The notes: a model not told the origin generated them from the letters alone. A stretch of DNA of 64,000 nt from Alphaproteobacteria bacterium (GCA_030433215.1 JAUIMC010000006.1:119588-183587); one strand, 5' to 3'. Counted from the stretch's first letter, positions 35,156-45,103 are shown. A program made the numbers and translations.

Positions 35156-37150
35156 CTATCGGTAATCGGACAGCGCAGGCCCGAGCGCGTCTTTCAGAGG
35201 ACCCAGATAAGGCTCGAACCGCCGCCATTGATCGACGCCGGCTTTATTGATGGGCTGGCGCACCTGTTCCGAACTCGCGGTGCGCACGGCGCGTTCGGTC
35301 TTGTGAAAATCGAGACAGGCCTGCTCGAAAGGCAGCCCGCAAAAATCGAGCATGCGCCGCACCTGCGTTTCAAGATCGTCGAGCACGTCTTCATGCTGCA
35401 CGCGCAGCACCTTGCCGGGCAACGCCTCGTCCCAGTGCCGCATCAGATCCACATAATCGCGATAGTACCGGCCGATATTTTCAAGCCCGTAAGTAAATTC
35501 CTGGCCTTCCGCGAAAAGCTGCTTGAAGCCGCTAAAACAACAAGCCATGGGTTCGCGGCGCGCATCGATGATCTTGGCGTTCGGCAGAATCAGATGGATG
35601 AGCCCGACATGCCGGAAATTATTCGGCATCTTGTCGATGAAATAGGGTGCGCCGGCGCGGTGAATGCGCGTGTCCTCAATGAATTTCTCGCCGAGGCCCG
35701 ACAGCGCTTCCTTGTCCATGTGATGCAGGGCCTGCGGATAGGGCGTTCCCTTCTCGCCGCTCCCGCTTCTGCGCAGGCGATGCGCCATGGCGAGGATGTA
35801 AGGCAGCTCAAACGTGCCGTCGACCTCACTGTGCGAAGCGAGGATCTGTTCCAGCAAGGTCGAACCCGCACGCGGCAGCCCGACAATGAAAATAGGATCG
35901 GGGACGGCAAAGCCCTTTCCCGACTGCTTTTCGAACAGCGAGGCGTCGCAGATCTCGGCCTGGATCTGAAGCTCGCGCTCCATTTCATCGGCGTCATAGC
36001 GGCATTGCACGCGTTTCAGGTCGTTGCCCTTGTTGTAATAGGCAAACGATTTCTCGTAATCGCCTTCGTCCTCGAACGCCTTGCCGAGGGAAAAACAAAG
36101 CTGGATGCGATGGGCGTAAGGCAGCCGGCCGCTTGTCTCCTGCGTCTGCATCAACGCGACTTCGTCTTCGGTGAAGCGATAAGTCTTGAGGTTCGCCAGC
36201 CCGTAATAGGCGTCCCCAAGACTGGGACGCGCGCCATAGGCGGCGCGATAGGAGGCGACCGCCGCCTCATGGCGCCCTTGCGTCTTCAGGGCGTGACCTC
36301 GCGAGACAAGCGTAGAGGGATCATCCGGAACTTTTGTGAGGATGTCGTCGAAGAGCGAGAGCGCCGTTTCGTAATCGTCCATATTCATGCAGTCGATGGC
36401 GAGCTGCGACTGGAAGAAAACGTCGTCGGGTTTCGCTTCGTGAAGCGCGCGCGTCAGCTTATGCGCGTCGGCGAATTTCTGGCGCTTTCGGAGAACAGAG
36501 ATGTAGTCGATGCGCGCGCCGAGATTGTCAGGTTCGAACTCAAGCGCGCTTTCGAGAAGAAACTCCGCGTCATCGTAAACGCTGAACTTCACGCCAAGCT
36601 GCGCCAGAAGACGCATCCCCTCCACATGGCGCGGATTTTTCTGCATGAAAGCGCGGCATAATTTCTCCGCCTGCAAAAGGCGGCCTTCATGCATCAGATG
36701 ACTGACGGTTAGCAAAGGCTTCGGCAAGCGCGCCAGCGAGGCCGCCTGCTGCGCCGCGGCGTCTGCCTCGCGCGTTCTGGCGAGCCCTTTCAACAGCTCA
36801 GCCTGTGCGCGCCAACTGGCTTCGAGCGCCGGGTTGAAACGGCAGGCTTCACGATAAGCGGCGAGCGCCTCTTCCGGTCTGCCGAGGGCGCGCAAGACAT
36901 GCCCCTCTTCCTGGGCGCCGCGCCCGAACTCCGGCGCCGCGCTTTTCAGGGCGCGCAGCGTCTCAAGCGCTGCATCCATGCGCTTCAGGTAACGCTCGCA
37001 CACCGCCTTCATGTAGAGCGCTTCCGCAGCGTCCGGCGTTGTTTCCAGAATTTCATCCGTCAGACGAAGCGCGTCTTCGTACCGGCCTTCAACAATCAAG
37101 GCCTTGGCGTCTTTAAAGCGCTGCTGACTATCCGGACTGTCGTTCGTCAA
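35156..37150 (-). CDS. TPR-repeat sulfotransferase
   Basis: Predicted to transfer sulfate from PAPS to an unknown acceptor. The N-terminal 380 residues are tetratricopeptide repeats (for example the EALYMKAVCERYLKRMDAALETL and RAYGARPSLGDAYYGLANL segments). The C-terminal half is a sulfotransferase with PIFIVGLPRAGSTLLEQILASHS as the 5'-phosphosulfate loop near residue 410 and DARREPMACCFSGFKQLF as the 3'-phosphate motif. I place the start at TTG 37150 (664 residues), because the frame further upstream runs through a terminator hairpin. Such TPR-sulfotransferases frequently follow TonB receptor genes in alphaproteobacteria, as here. Confidence 0.86.
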   Translation of the reverse strand: MTNDSPDSQQRFKDAKALIVEGRYEDALRLTDEILETTPDAAEALYMKAVCERYLKRMDAALETLRALKSAAPEFGRGAQEEGHVLRALGRPEEALAAYREACRFNPALEASWRAQAELLKGLARTREADAAAQQAASLARLPKPLLTVSHLMHEGRLLQAEKLCRAFMQKNPRHVEGMRLLAQLGVKFSVYDDAEFLLESALEFEPDNLGARIDYISVLRKRQKFADAHKLTRALHEAKPDDVFFQSQLAIDCMNMDDYETALSLFDDILTKVPDDPSTLVSRGHALKTQGRHEAAVASYRAAYGARPSLGDAYYGLANLKTYRFTEDEVALMQTQETSGRLPYAHRIQLCFSLGKAFEDEGDYEKSFAYYNKGNDLKRVQCRYDADEMERELQIQAEICDASLFEKQSGKGFAVPDPIFIVGLPRAGSTLLEQILASHSEVDGTFELPYILAMAHRLRRSGSGEKGTPYPQALHHMDKEALSGLGEKFIEDTRIHRAGAPYFIDKMPNNFRHVGLIHLILPNAKIIDARREPMACCFSGFKQLFAEGQEFTYGLENIGRYYRDYVDLMRHWDEALPGKVLRVQHEDVLDDLETQVRRMLDFCGLPFEQACLDFHKTERAVRTASSEQVRQPINKAGVDQWRRFEPYLGPLKDALGPALSDYR

Positions 37151-37168
37151 GCGGGCGATCCCTTCACG

Positions 37169-37198
37169 AAAAAACGCCCCGTGAAAGGGGCGTTTTTT
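37169..37198 (-). terminator. strong terminator hairpin between TonB receptor and sulfotransferase genes
   Basis: AAAAAACGCCCC-GTGAAA-GGGGCGTTTTTT is a perfect 12-bp inverted repeat with a 6-base loop and a T6 tract on both strands. It starts 40 bases after the TonB receptor stop and ends 19 bases before the TTG of the sulfotransferase gene on the same strand. Confidence 0.88.
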
Positions 37199-37238
37199 GC
37201 TATCATGGCTGCCCGCCAAACGGCAAGCGGACCTTTCA

Positions 37239-39803
37239 TCAGTATGTGTAGCCGAGGCGAATACCGATGGTGCGTGGGCGGAGGACCGTCACCCGCTCGC
37301 GGTCGAACACGAAATTGTTCGACAATTCGCCATAGGTATTACCGAGATTTTCAGCGTAGAGCTCGACCGACCATTTGTCGGAAGAAACGCCAACCGAGGC
37401 GCCCACTGTCATCCAGGCGTCGACCTTGGCCTTGTTGATCTCGATGACGTCGCTGAAGGACGATCCCGAATAAACCACCTGGGACTGGATATGCGCGCTG
37501 TACTGGGTCGAGAGGTCCCATTCATAGCGGGCGCGCACATTGCCCTGGAAGTTCGGCGCGAAAGCGAGTTCCGAGCCCTCGATCACATCGTCGGTCGGCG
37601 TCAGGACTTCCGTGATTTCCGTATCGAGCACGGAGAACGCGCCAGACATCGTCAGCCCCTGAATGGCTGCCGGCGCCCAGATCACATCGCCTTCAACGCC
37701 CATGATTTCAGCATTGGCCGCGTTGTCGGAGAAGAACAGGTTGGTGATGCTCGGGTCGAAAATCGTCGTCTGCAGGCGTTGCACGTCAACGTAGAACGCG
37801 TTGCCGTTGAGCTGCAGCTGATTTTCAAAGAGCTGCATTTTCCAGCCGACTTCGTAATTGGTGACCTCGTCCGTATCGATGGCGTAAGGCACCGTGAAGC
37901 CGCCCGGACCGGCCGCGCCGCCGGGGCGGTTTAGAAGACCGGGACGGAAGCCTTCGGAATAAGTCGCGTAGAACAACAGATCGTCGGTCGGCGTCCAGCT
38001 GACATTGCCCTTGAAGATGAAGCCGTCGGTTTTCGCCGCATCCGGCGCGCCGACCGTGTTGTCGGGCGCGAACTGGGCGCTGATATTCGTGCCGTAAGCC
38101 TGTGCGTCCACCGGATCGCCATTGGTGTCCGTATCCGGGAACAGGCGGTCAAAGGCCGAGTTGGCGCTGCCTTCGAAGTCGACCTCGATGTCGTAATAGC
38201 GCGTGCCGAAAGTCAGCGTCAGCGTGTCCGGAACGAGATCGAAATTGACTTCGCCGAAAAAGCCGAGCTGTTCGTCCGTACGGCGAATGTCGTTGCGGAA
38301 GATGACAGCGTCCGGAAACGGGCCGGCGTCGCTGAAATAGCCGCCGTCGATCTCGTTTCCGATCTGGCCGGCCGTCGCCGCGCCATTCGTCAGCGGGTAG
38401 TTATCGGGAAGCGCGCCGATGCCGACCGAGCCGTCGGAATTCACGATCTGCAACGCGCCCGGATAGGTGAAATCGTTGCGCTCATCCAGCGTAAGGTCGC
38501 TGTAGAAGGCGCCCACAGTTGCCCGCAGGCGCTTGTCGGCGGGCGTGTTGAAGCGTAGCTCGTGGGTAAAGACCTGGGTCTCCGTCACCGAGTCCACATA
38601 AAGATTGGGCGGCTGACACGTCCCCATGGGCGCCCCCGACGGATAGACGACCTCATAGTCGCAAATATAGTCAGGCAGGTACTGACCGACAAAGAGGTAA
38701 TCGGAATAGTCTACGCGCTGGTCCGTGTCGCGGTCGGTGTAGGCGCCGGTGTAAACCGCTTCCAGCGCGCCGATGCGGCCTTCGACGGTCCAGCTCGTGT
38801 TGTTGAAACTATCCTCCAGCCGGTCGTCCTCGAAACGCTGGATCTCATATTCCTCGAGATCAGGATCCGCAAAGAAGAAGCCGTCGGAGTCAAGATCCTG
38901 ACGCGCATGGGTGACGGTGACGCGCCAGTCGGGATTGATTTCGTAAAGCGCGGAGGCGCGAAAGCCTGTATAGCGGGTGTCGTTGAAGTCTTCCTGAACG
39001 AGATTGGCGTTATCGGCCTCGAGGAAGGTCACGCCCGACAGATCGGACGTCGACTGAAAGCCGGCCCGCGTCGAGGAAACCGGCACGCCATTGTCGCGCA
39101 CCGTGCCTTCCGGCCGGAAGCGGCCCGATTGCGACGCGTCCCGCACGCCCGGCACATTGTCGATATAGCCGCCCTGATCGTCGATATAGCCGACGACGCG
39201 CAGCGCCAGCGCATCCGAGACCGGAATGTTCAGCATGCCCTCGAACTTGCTGCTCACCTCGCCGCCTTTTGTGGTCTCAAAGCTCGACGTTGCGGAGGCT
39301 TCGAATTCACCAAGACGCGGCTTGTTGGTGATCAGGCGGATCGTGCCGGCCTGGGAGCTCGCGCCGAAAAGCGTGCCTTGCGGACCGGGAAGAACTTCAA
39401 CGCGCTCAAGGTCGACCGCATAGACGTCGAGATTGCGGCCCGGCTGGGCAAGCGGCTGTTCGTCGAGATAGAGCGCCACGTTCGGCGCCAGGCCGGCGAC
39501 GCCCGCCGTCGTAAGGTTGGGCGTCGTCGAGGCGAGACCGCGAATATAAATCGTGCTTTGCCCCGGACCGCTGCCGCCGGCGGTGACGCCGGGCAGCTGT
39601 TTCAGATAATCGGTGAAGTTGTCGACGCGCAGATCGTCGAGATTTTCAGCGCCAAGCGCCTGCACGGCGACAGGAATGTCCTGCGCAGTCTCGCTGCGCT
39701 TAGTGGCGGTGACGACAATCTGATCGACCTGCGCCTGAACGGCCGAGGCGGAAAAGACTGTGGATACGGCGATCAGAGACGCGCCCGTCAGATATTTTTT
39801 CAC
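37239..39803 (-). CDS. TonB-dependent outer-membrane receptor
   Basis: Outer-membrane beta-barrel importer of 854 residues. GTG 39803 follows AAAGGTG and begins a clean signal peptide MKKYLTGASLIAVSTVFSASAVQAQ; an in-frame extension upstream is rejected. The TonB box is IVVTATKR directly after cleavage; the plug continues with PVAVQALGAENL, IYIRGLAST and LYLDEQPLAQPG and the DLERVEVLPGPQGTLFGASSQAGTIRLITNKP segment. The barrel ends in RPRTIGIRLGYTY with a terminal aromatic. The class resembles Sphingomonas/Caulobacter receptors for non-siderophore substrates. Substrate unknown. The sulfotransferase gene follows it across a terminator. Confidence 0.93.
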   Translation of the reverse strand: MKKYLTGASLIAVSTVFSASAVQAQVDQIVVTATKRSETAQDIPVAVQALGAENLDDLRVDNFTDYLKQLPGVTAGGSGPGQSTIYIRGLASTTPNLTTAGVAGLAPNVALYLDEQPLAQPGRNLDVYAVDLERVEVLPGPQGTLFGASSQAGTIRLITNKPRLGEFEASATSSFETTKGGEVSSKFEGMLNIPVSDALALRVVGYIDDQGGYIDNVPGVRDASQSGRFRPEGTVRDNGVPVSSTRAGFQSTSDLSGVTFLEADNANLVQEDFNDTRYTGFRASALYEINPDWRVTVTHARQDLDSDGFFFADPDLEEYEIQRFEDDRLEDSFNNTSWTVEGRIGALEAVYTGAYTDRDTDQRVDYSDYLFVGQYLPDYICDYEVVYPSGAPMGTCQPPNLYVDSVTETQVFTHELRFNTPADKRLRATVGAFYSDLTLDERNDFTYPGALQIVNSDGSVGIGALPDNYPLTNGAATAGQIGNEIDGGYFSDAGPFPDAVIFRNDIRRTDEQLGFFGEVNFDLVPDTLTLTFGTRYYDIEVDFEGSANSAFDRLFPDTDTNGDPVDAQAYGTNISAQFAPDNTVGAPDAAKTDGFIFKGNVSWTPTDDLLFYATYSEGFRPGLLNRPGGAAGPGGFTVPYAIDTDEVTNYEVGWKMQLFENQLQLNGNAFYVDVQRLQTTIFDPSITNLFFSDNAANAEIMGVEGDVIWAPAAIQGLTMSGAFSVLDTEITEVLTPTDDVIEGSELAFAPNFQGNVRARYEWDLSTQYSAHIQSQVVYSGSSFSDVIEINKAKVDAWMTVGASVGVSSDKWSVELYAENLGNTYGELSNNFVFDRERVTVLRPRTIGIRLGYTY

Positions 39804-40201
39804 GAAGACACCTTTCGGATTTTTGCGCCCGCCCGCTGGGACGGACTTTTCTGCGCCGGGAGGCGAAGACGCATGACTGCGCCTCAACGCGTGCTCACTC
39901 CGGCAAATGCATATTGTGCGGCGCTTATAAAGAATATTTTGAAAAACGAAACAAGGGACGGCGGCAGCCTTCCCGCTTCTGTTATAACTTATTGATTTTA
40001 AATAGTATTATTCGAAATCAGGGTTGCATAAATAGCACAGTCCCTGTTTTTATTTCGACTTTCGAATATTGACACTCTCGGACCGCTCGGCCCCCACGAT
40101 CCCGGGCCCGCCCGCCACCAAGCCGGCGCATAAAAAAACGGCCGCAAGCCCGCTTTCACGAATGCTTGCGGCCGCCTGGGAGCAGGCGCTGTTTCCGGCG
40201 C
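39804..40201. other. 398-base gap between two TonB receptor genes
   Basis: The gap holds the promoter region of the receptor gene at 39803, with an A/T-rich segment around 39980-40070, and the terminator of the other receptor gene at 40132-40174. A single TTCG-N5-CGAA element lies at 40054-40066. I see no gene in it. Confidence 0.6.
40132..40174 (-). terminator. Rho-independent terminator after the second TonB receptor gene
   Basis: CGGCCGCAAGC / GCTTGCGGCCG is a perfect 11-bp stem with a 14-base loop, followed on the minus strand by seven T. It lies 28 bases after the receptor stop. Confidence 0.88.
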
Positions 40202-43200
40202 CTAGAAGTTCACCCGCGCGCCCAGCACGAAACGCCGCCCCAGGACGTCGAACAGGGACGCGTTATATTGCTGCGCATAGCCGAGAAACGCGCTGTAGTA
40301 AGGCGTCACCGGCGGATCCTGATCGAGCAGATTGGTCATGGTGCCGTAGAACTCAATCCCGGCCCCGCTGTCGAGTTCATGACGATAGGTCAAACCCAGA
40401 TCGACATAGAAGGCGCTGTCGACATGGTTGCTGGCTATGTCGACGCCTTCCTCAAGGCTGTTCTCGATCGTGCCGCTGCCGATATAGCGCCCTTGCAGGA
40501 AGGTGCGCAGCGGCCCGTTCTCATAGGTGAGATTGGTCGTGAATTTGAACTCCGGCAGCGCATAGGCGAAGCCGTCGGATTGCTGAATGCCCGTCTGGCC
40601 GGCCCTGTCGATCTTGTCCGTGCCGGCGAGGGTTTCTGAATTTTCTTCCAGCCAGGTGCCGAAGAATCTCCAGCCCACGGACTCCTCGCCGCCAAAGAGG
40701 CTGACATCGCGCTGATAAGACGCCTCAAGATCAATGCCGCTGATCTTGGCTTCATCGACATTGATGAACACATCGCCGATCAGCACGATGCGGTCCGTCA
40801 TGGTGTCACGCGTGACGAGGGAACACAGATCCGTCGCCCCTTCCTCGCAGCGGTCGGCCACCGCCTGCACGCCAAGCTGGCCGATCGCGTCTTTGATTTC
40901 GACCTGATACCAGTCCATGGAAAGGGACAGACCTTCAACAAAAGATGGCTGATAGACGAAGCCCACGGTGATCGTGTCGGCTTTTTCCGGAGAGACTTCC
41001 GGGTTGCCGCCGGAGAACCGGGTCACGTTGATGGCGCCATCGCCGGGATAGCGCGGATCGGTGAGCGTCGCCGAACCGCCCGTCTTGTCGAAGCGTTCGG
41101 AAAGATTGGCGGCGCGCACGTCACGCGAATAGGTGCCGCGCAAGCGGAAATCTTCCGTCACCTGCCAGTCGAGGCCGCCTTTCCACGCCCAGATGCTGCC
41201 CGATCCGGAATAATCGGCCCAGCGCGCCGCGCCGTGCAGCGTCACCTGCTCCATCAAGGGCGCGTCCGCGATCAGCGGCACCAGCAATTCGGTGAACGCT
41301 TCTGTGACCGTGATCTTGCCGTTGATGTTCGAGACTTTCGAATATTGCAGGCCGACCGTATTGGCGCAGTCCGGCGCGCTGACGCCGCGCAGGCCAGCGG
41401 CGATGGCTTCGGGATCGCTGTCGCACAAGACCGGACGCGCGTCCTCATGGTCGGAGGCCGGGTTTGTCGGGTCCCGCACGATCTGGCGGATTTTTTCCTC
41501 GCGATGCGACCCGCCGATTGCCATGGAGATCGGTCCCGCGCCCCAGCCCTCATAGAGCTCGCCATTCGCCGACAACTCGAACAGGTGCTGGCGCATATTG
41601 GTGATGTTCAGCTTCGCTTCCTGCGTGGTGTAGGTGTCCATCAGGCCGAGATCGTAACCGCTGTCCGCAAAGAAAAGCGGTGTGGTGATGGTCTGACCGG
41701 GCTCGTACCCGACCACCCAGTCCACCGCTTCGGGCGAGGCGTTGCCGCGGCCGAAGAGGTTGAGCGGTTCGCAGTCGGCGAACATGTCGTTGAATAATGT
41801 CGTGCGGCAGACGATCTCGTCCGTTTCCGGATCGCGCACCGCATCGACGGCGGCGTGAATGCGGTCGACGCGCAAGCCCACCTGGTACCATTTCCGGGTG
41901 TTGCGGCCATATTGGTAATAGCCGTCCACAGCCCAGTCATTCATAAAGCCGCCGCTGTCGATCTGCCAGTTAAAGCCGCCGGTGATCGAGTGCAGAACGC
42001 TGTCATCGGAGATGCGCATGTCGGCGCCGATATCCTGCAGGCTGCCCATGCGCTTTAACGTGAAGGAGTCGATGTCCTCATCGATCATGGTTTGCCGCAC
42101 GGCGTCAGGCAGGAACGCATTGTCCTGAAAGATCGTGATCGAGGTCGGCGTGCCGTGCAACGAACCGCGCGGCGTGTTGTATTGCGAAGTCTTGTTCTGG
42201 CCCCGAATATATTGCGCAAAGACCGTGAAGTTGTCGGCCACTTCATAATCGGCGTAGGCGAAAATATTGTTGCGGTCGACATCCGGATAGAGCGACGGCG
42301 CCTCGGCGCCGAGATCGTCGCCGCTGCCGCCATTGGTGATCGAATGTCGCGCCGGCGGAATGCCGAACGGAAGGGCGGTCACCGAACTCGTCACGAACGG
42401 CATAATGCCCGACCCGTCTTCCAGAAACTCTGTCTGATTGAGTGATGTTCCAGGCGCCACAATGATGCCGTCAAAACTGGAATTGCGCGACACCACATCG
42501 GGAACAATCTGCCCGACGCCGCCCGCATCGGGAATGACGCTCCAGCCCTGATACCAGTCCCGGTCCTTGTAACTGAAGACGCCGTCCTGGGCGAACAACT
42601 CGCCGGACACCAGAACATGGCCGCGATCGCCGATATCCGCGCCGAAAGACGCGGATATCTCGTAATTATCGCTGTCGCCCCGCGTGGTGGAGCCCCACTG
42701 GGCGTGCGCCTGGCCGCCCGTAAAGTCCGTGTCGAGAATGAAGTTCGTGACGCCTGCGACAGCGTCGGTGCCGTAAGCCGCCGAAGCGCCGCCGGTAACG
42801 GTCTCGACCCGGCTGATCATCGCTTCCGGAAAGGCGTTGATGTCGACGCCGCCGAAAGCCGTCGACGAAATCATTCGCCGGCCATTCAGAAGGGTCAAGG
42901 TGCGGTTAATACCGAGCCCGCGCATATTGAGGTTGCCGTAGCCGCCGCGGATAAACCAGCCGTCGGCCGAATTCGGCGTCTGGTTGCCGAAAAATTGCGG
43001 CAACTGGCTGACGCCCTCGATGATATTTCCCGGCGCCATGGTTTGGAGAATTTCCGCATCGACCGCCGTCACGGGAACCGGTGTTTGCATGCCGGTCTGG
43101 CTGATCCGCGTGCCCGTCACCATGATGACGTCGTCGTCGCCCTCGCCCTGCGCGTAGGCCGGCATCATGCTCAACCCCAGCGCAGCGCAGGCCAGGCTAT

Positions 43201-43258
43201 AAGGCAGCTTATGGGCGCGCCCCGCCGCCTTTCTCAGTCTTGCTTTGCAATTCCTCAT
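40202..43258 (-). CDS. TonB-dependent outer-membrane receptor beside the sulfatase gene
   Basis: A 1018-residue outer-membrane receptor. ATG 43258 follows GGGAGGAAGAG and starts a long signal peptide ending ALGLSMMPAYAQ. The TonB box is VIMVTGTRI; the plug shows PVPVTAVDAEIL, NMRGLGINRTLTLLNGRR, INAFPEAMISRVETVTGGAS and AAYGTDAVAGVTNFIL. The barrel carries the YSRDVRAANLSERF and PSFVEGLSLSMDWYQVEIKDAI blocks and ends GRRFVLGARVNF with C-terminal Phe. It is the long type common in Caulobacter-like bacteria for carbohydrates and other organics. The sulfatase gene ends 78 bases upstream on the same strand, so both may share one transcript. Confidence 0.93.
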   Translation of the reverse strand: MRNCKARLRKAAGRAHKLPYSLACAALGLSMMPAYAQGEGDDDVIMVTGTRISQTGMQTPVPVTAVDAEILQTMAPGNIIEGVSQLPQFFGNQTPNSADGWFIRGGYGNLNMRGLGINRTLTLLNGRRMISSTAFGGVDINAFPEAMISRVETVTGGASAAYGTDAVAGVTNFILDTDFTGGQAHAQWGSTTRGDSDNYEISASFGADIGDRGHVLVSGELFAQDGVFSYKDRDWYQGWSVIPDAGGVGQIVPDVVSRNSSFDGIIVAPGTSLNQTEFLEDGSGIMPFVTSSVTALPFGIPPARHSITNGGSGDDLGAEAPSLYPDVDRNNIFAYADYEVADNFTVFAQYIRGQNKTSQYNTPRGSLHGTPTSITIFQDNAFLPDAVRQTMIDEDIDSFTLKRMGSLQDIGADMRISDDSVLHSITGGFNWQIDSGGFMNDWAVDGYYQYGRNTRKWYQVGLRVDRIHAAVDAVRDPETDEIVCRTTLFNDMFADCEPLNLFGRGNASPEAVDWVVGYEPGQTITTPLFFADSGYDLGLMDTYTTQEAKLNITNMRQHLFELSANGELYEGWGAGPISMAIGGSHREEKIRQIVRDPTNPASDHEDARPVLCDSDPEAIAAGLRGVSAPDCANTVGLQYSKVSNINGKITVTEAFTELLVPLIADAPLMEQVTLHGAARWADYSGSGSIWAWKGGLDWQVTEDFRLRGTYSRDVRAANLSERFDKTGGSATLTDPRYPGDGAINVTRFSGGNPEVSPEKADTITVGFVYQPSFVEGLSLSMDWYQVEIKDAIGQLGVQAVADRCEEGATDLCSLVTRDTMTDRIVLIGDVFINVDEAKISGIDLEASYQRDVSLFGGEESVGWRFFGTWLEENSETLAGTDKIDRAGQTGIQQSDGFAYALPEFKFTTNLTYENGPLRTFLQGRYIGSGTIENSLEEGVDIASNHVDSAFYVDLGLTYRHELDSGAGIEFYGTMTNLLDQDPPVTPYYSAFLGYAQQYNASLFDVLGRRFVLGARVNF

Positions 43259-43336
43259 CTCTTCCTCCCATGCAAATTTGATTTTTCTTTGTTCTTTTTC
43301 GGAACACGCTTGCAGCGGACGGGCGCCGACCATGGG

Positions 43337-45103
43337 TCAGGGCCGCAATCCGTTTTGCGCGTGATAGTCTTCCCAAAGCGCTGTCATCGCTTTCAGACGC
43401 TGAGGCTCGGCGTCGCTCAGATCGTTTTGTTCCTGCGGATCATCCGCCAGGTTGAAGAGCAGCCAGCCTTCTTCCTTGTCCGCACTGGCGTCCCAGACGA
43501 GTTTCCAGTCGCCCTGGACAATCGCTCGGTGATCATAGAGCTCCCAGCCGACATAATCGGATGCGCCGCGAGGCTTGCCGTCGGGATCCGTCAAAGACGG
43601 CAGCAGGGAACGGCCTTGCATCGGCAAGACCGGCCGGCCCTCATAGGTTTCGCCAGGATGATCCGTACCCGCTAGGTCTAGAAAGGTCGGCATCAGATCC
43701 ATGACCGTGGTGAAGCGGTCGCTACGGACGCCGCCTTCGATATGCTCCGGAAAGGAAGCGAAAGCCGGCACATGAATGCCGCCTTCGAAGCCCGTCCCCT
43801 TGGCGCGGTAAAACGCGGTCGAGCTGGCGCGCGCCCAGTTGGGCCCGTACATCACGTAAGAGTCGCCGTCGCCGAGATTTTCGTAGGAATTGTCGCAGCA
43901 TTCGGCGACCCATTCGGACAGCGGCGCATCCAGATCGCGGCGCAAGGCTTCCGGCCCATTGTCCGACATGAAAAAGACGAAGGTGTTTTCGTATTCGCCG
44001 ATGGATTTCAGATAGCCGACGACTTCACCGATATAGGCATCGAGGTCGCTGACCATCGCGGCGTAGATTTCCATCTTCCGGGCTTCGACGCGCTGCTGAT
44101 CCGGCGTCAGCTCGTCCCAGGCCGGCTGTCCTTCGACGGGCGGCAGACCCGGCGCATCCTCGGGAATAAAGCCCAGCGCCTTCATGTTTTCGAAGCGCCG
44201 CTGATACAGCGCCTCATAACCGTCGTCATAGTGTCCGGCGAATTTTTCGATGCTCTCGCGCGGCGCCTGCAAGGGCCAGTGCGGCGCGGTGTAGGCGAGG
44301 TAAGCAAAAAACGGCTTTTCATCGGCGCGCCCGCTCTCGATGTAATCAATCATGCGGTTGGTGTAGAAACGCGTCGTATAAAAATCCTCGCCCACGGTGA
44401 CGAGCTCTTCGCCGTCGCGATAGGGCGCGAGTCCCGGTCCGTCCCAAGACAGGCCGCCAAGATGGCTGGCGCCGTCGATGGAGATGAAGGATTGCTCAAA
44501 ACCGCGCGCGCGCGGACCGGTTTCGACCGTCTCACCCAGATGCCACTTGCCGGTCATATAGGTGTGATAGCCGGCGTCCTTCATGAGGTTCGCCAGGCTC
44601 GCAACGCGAAAGTTCAGATAGCCTTCATAGCCGGGCTGGCCCTGCTGGGCCGGATCGGTCGGCGCGCCCATCACCCCAAGACCCGCCAGATGATTGTCGG
44701 TTCCCGACATCAGCATCGCCCGCGTGGGCGAACAGGCCAGATTGGCGTAGAAATTCGTCAGCAGCACGCCCTGGCGCGCCAGCGCATCGATATTCGGCGT
44801 TGGAATCTCACTGCCGAAAATGCTGAGATCGGCATAGCCGAGATCGTCTGCGACAATAAGCAGAATGTTCGGCCGCGCCGCATCTGCCGCAAACTCCGCC
44901 GGCGGATCACCCGCGGCGGCTTCGTCGCCGATCTGCTGACAGCCGGCGGCCAGCGCCGCAAGATGCAAGCATGCGAACAAAGCTATGCCATTCGCTCGAA
45001 ACAGAACGCCCCTCCCCGGAAGCCATCCGGCGCGATTTATTCGCGCTCTTGGCCCTTTATGATGGTCAACACCGCCACGCTGGCGGCCTATCCGACAGTC
45101 CAC
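43337..45103 (-). CDS. arylsulfatase (type I, formylglycine-dependent) lipoprotein
   Basis: Hydrolyses a sulfate ester in the periplasm. The N terminus of the sulfatase domain RPNILLIVADDLGYADLS holds metal-binding Asp residues, NLACSPTRAMLMSG contains the C-x-P-x-R signature whose Cys becomes formylglycine, and MTGKWHLGE provides catalytic Lys and His. It resembles Pseudomonas AtsA. The signal peptide ends LAALAAGC (lipobox). The annotated GTG 45103 puts 33 odd residues before this signal; a CTG at 45004, six bases after GGGAGG, would give a clean lipoprotein of 555 residues and may be the true start. The maturase gene is at 46008-47039. Confidence 0.92.
   Translation of the reverse strand: MDCRIGRQRGGVDHHKGPRARINRAGWLPGRGVLFRANGIALFACLHLAALAAGCQQIGDEAAAGDPPAEFAADAARPNILLIVADDLGYADLSIFGSEIPTPNIDALARQGVLLTNFYANLACSPTRAMLMSGTDNHLAGLGVMGAPTDPAQQGQPGYEGYLNFRVASLANLMKDAGYHTYMTGKWHLGETVETGPRARGFEQSFISIDGASHLGGLSWDGPGLAPYRDGEELVTVGEDFYTTRFYTNRMIDYIESGRADEKPFFAYLAYTAPHWPLQAPRESIEKFAGHYDDGYEALYQRRFENMKALGFIPEDAPGLPPVEGQPAWDELTPDQQRVEARKMEIYAAMVSDLDAYIGEVVGYLKSIGEYENTFVFFMSDNGPEALRRDLDAPLSEWVAECCDNSYENLGDGDSYVMYGPNWARASSTAFYRAKGTGFEGGIHVPAFASFPEHIEGGVRSDRFTTVMDLMPTFLDLAGTDHPGETYEGRPVLPMQGRSLLPSLTDPDGKPRGASDYVGWELYDHRAIVQGDWKLVWDASADKEEGWLLFNLADDPQEQNDLSDAEPQRLKAMTALWEDYHAQNGLRP

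Noticed and set aside
37151..37219. N-terminal extension of the sulfotransferase up to 37219
   Set aside because: It would translate through a perfect terminator hairpin. The TTG at 37150 starts right at the TPR region.
38562..39995. A 477-codon plus-strand frame opposite the TonB receptor
   Set aside because: It is an antisense shadow of a gene with an intact plug, barrel and signal peptide, and it has no ribosome site or recognisable motif.
40054..40066. Single TTCG-ACTTT-CGAA element upstream of the TonB receptor at 39803
   Set aside because: About one such 13-bp half element is expected by chance in 64 kb, and the second half at the 19-base repeat is missing.
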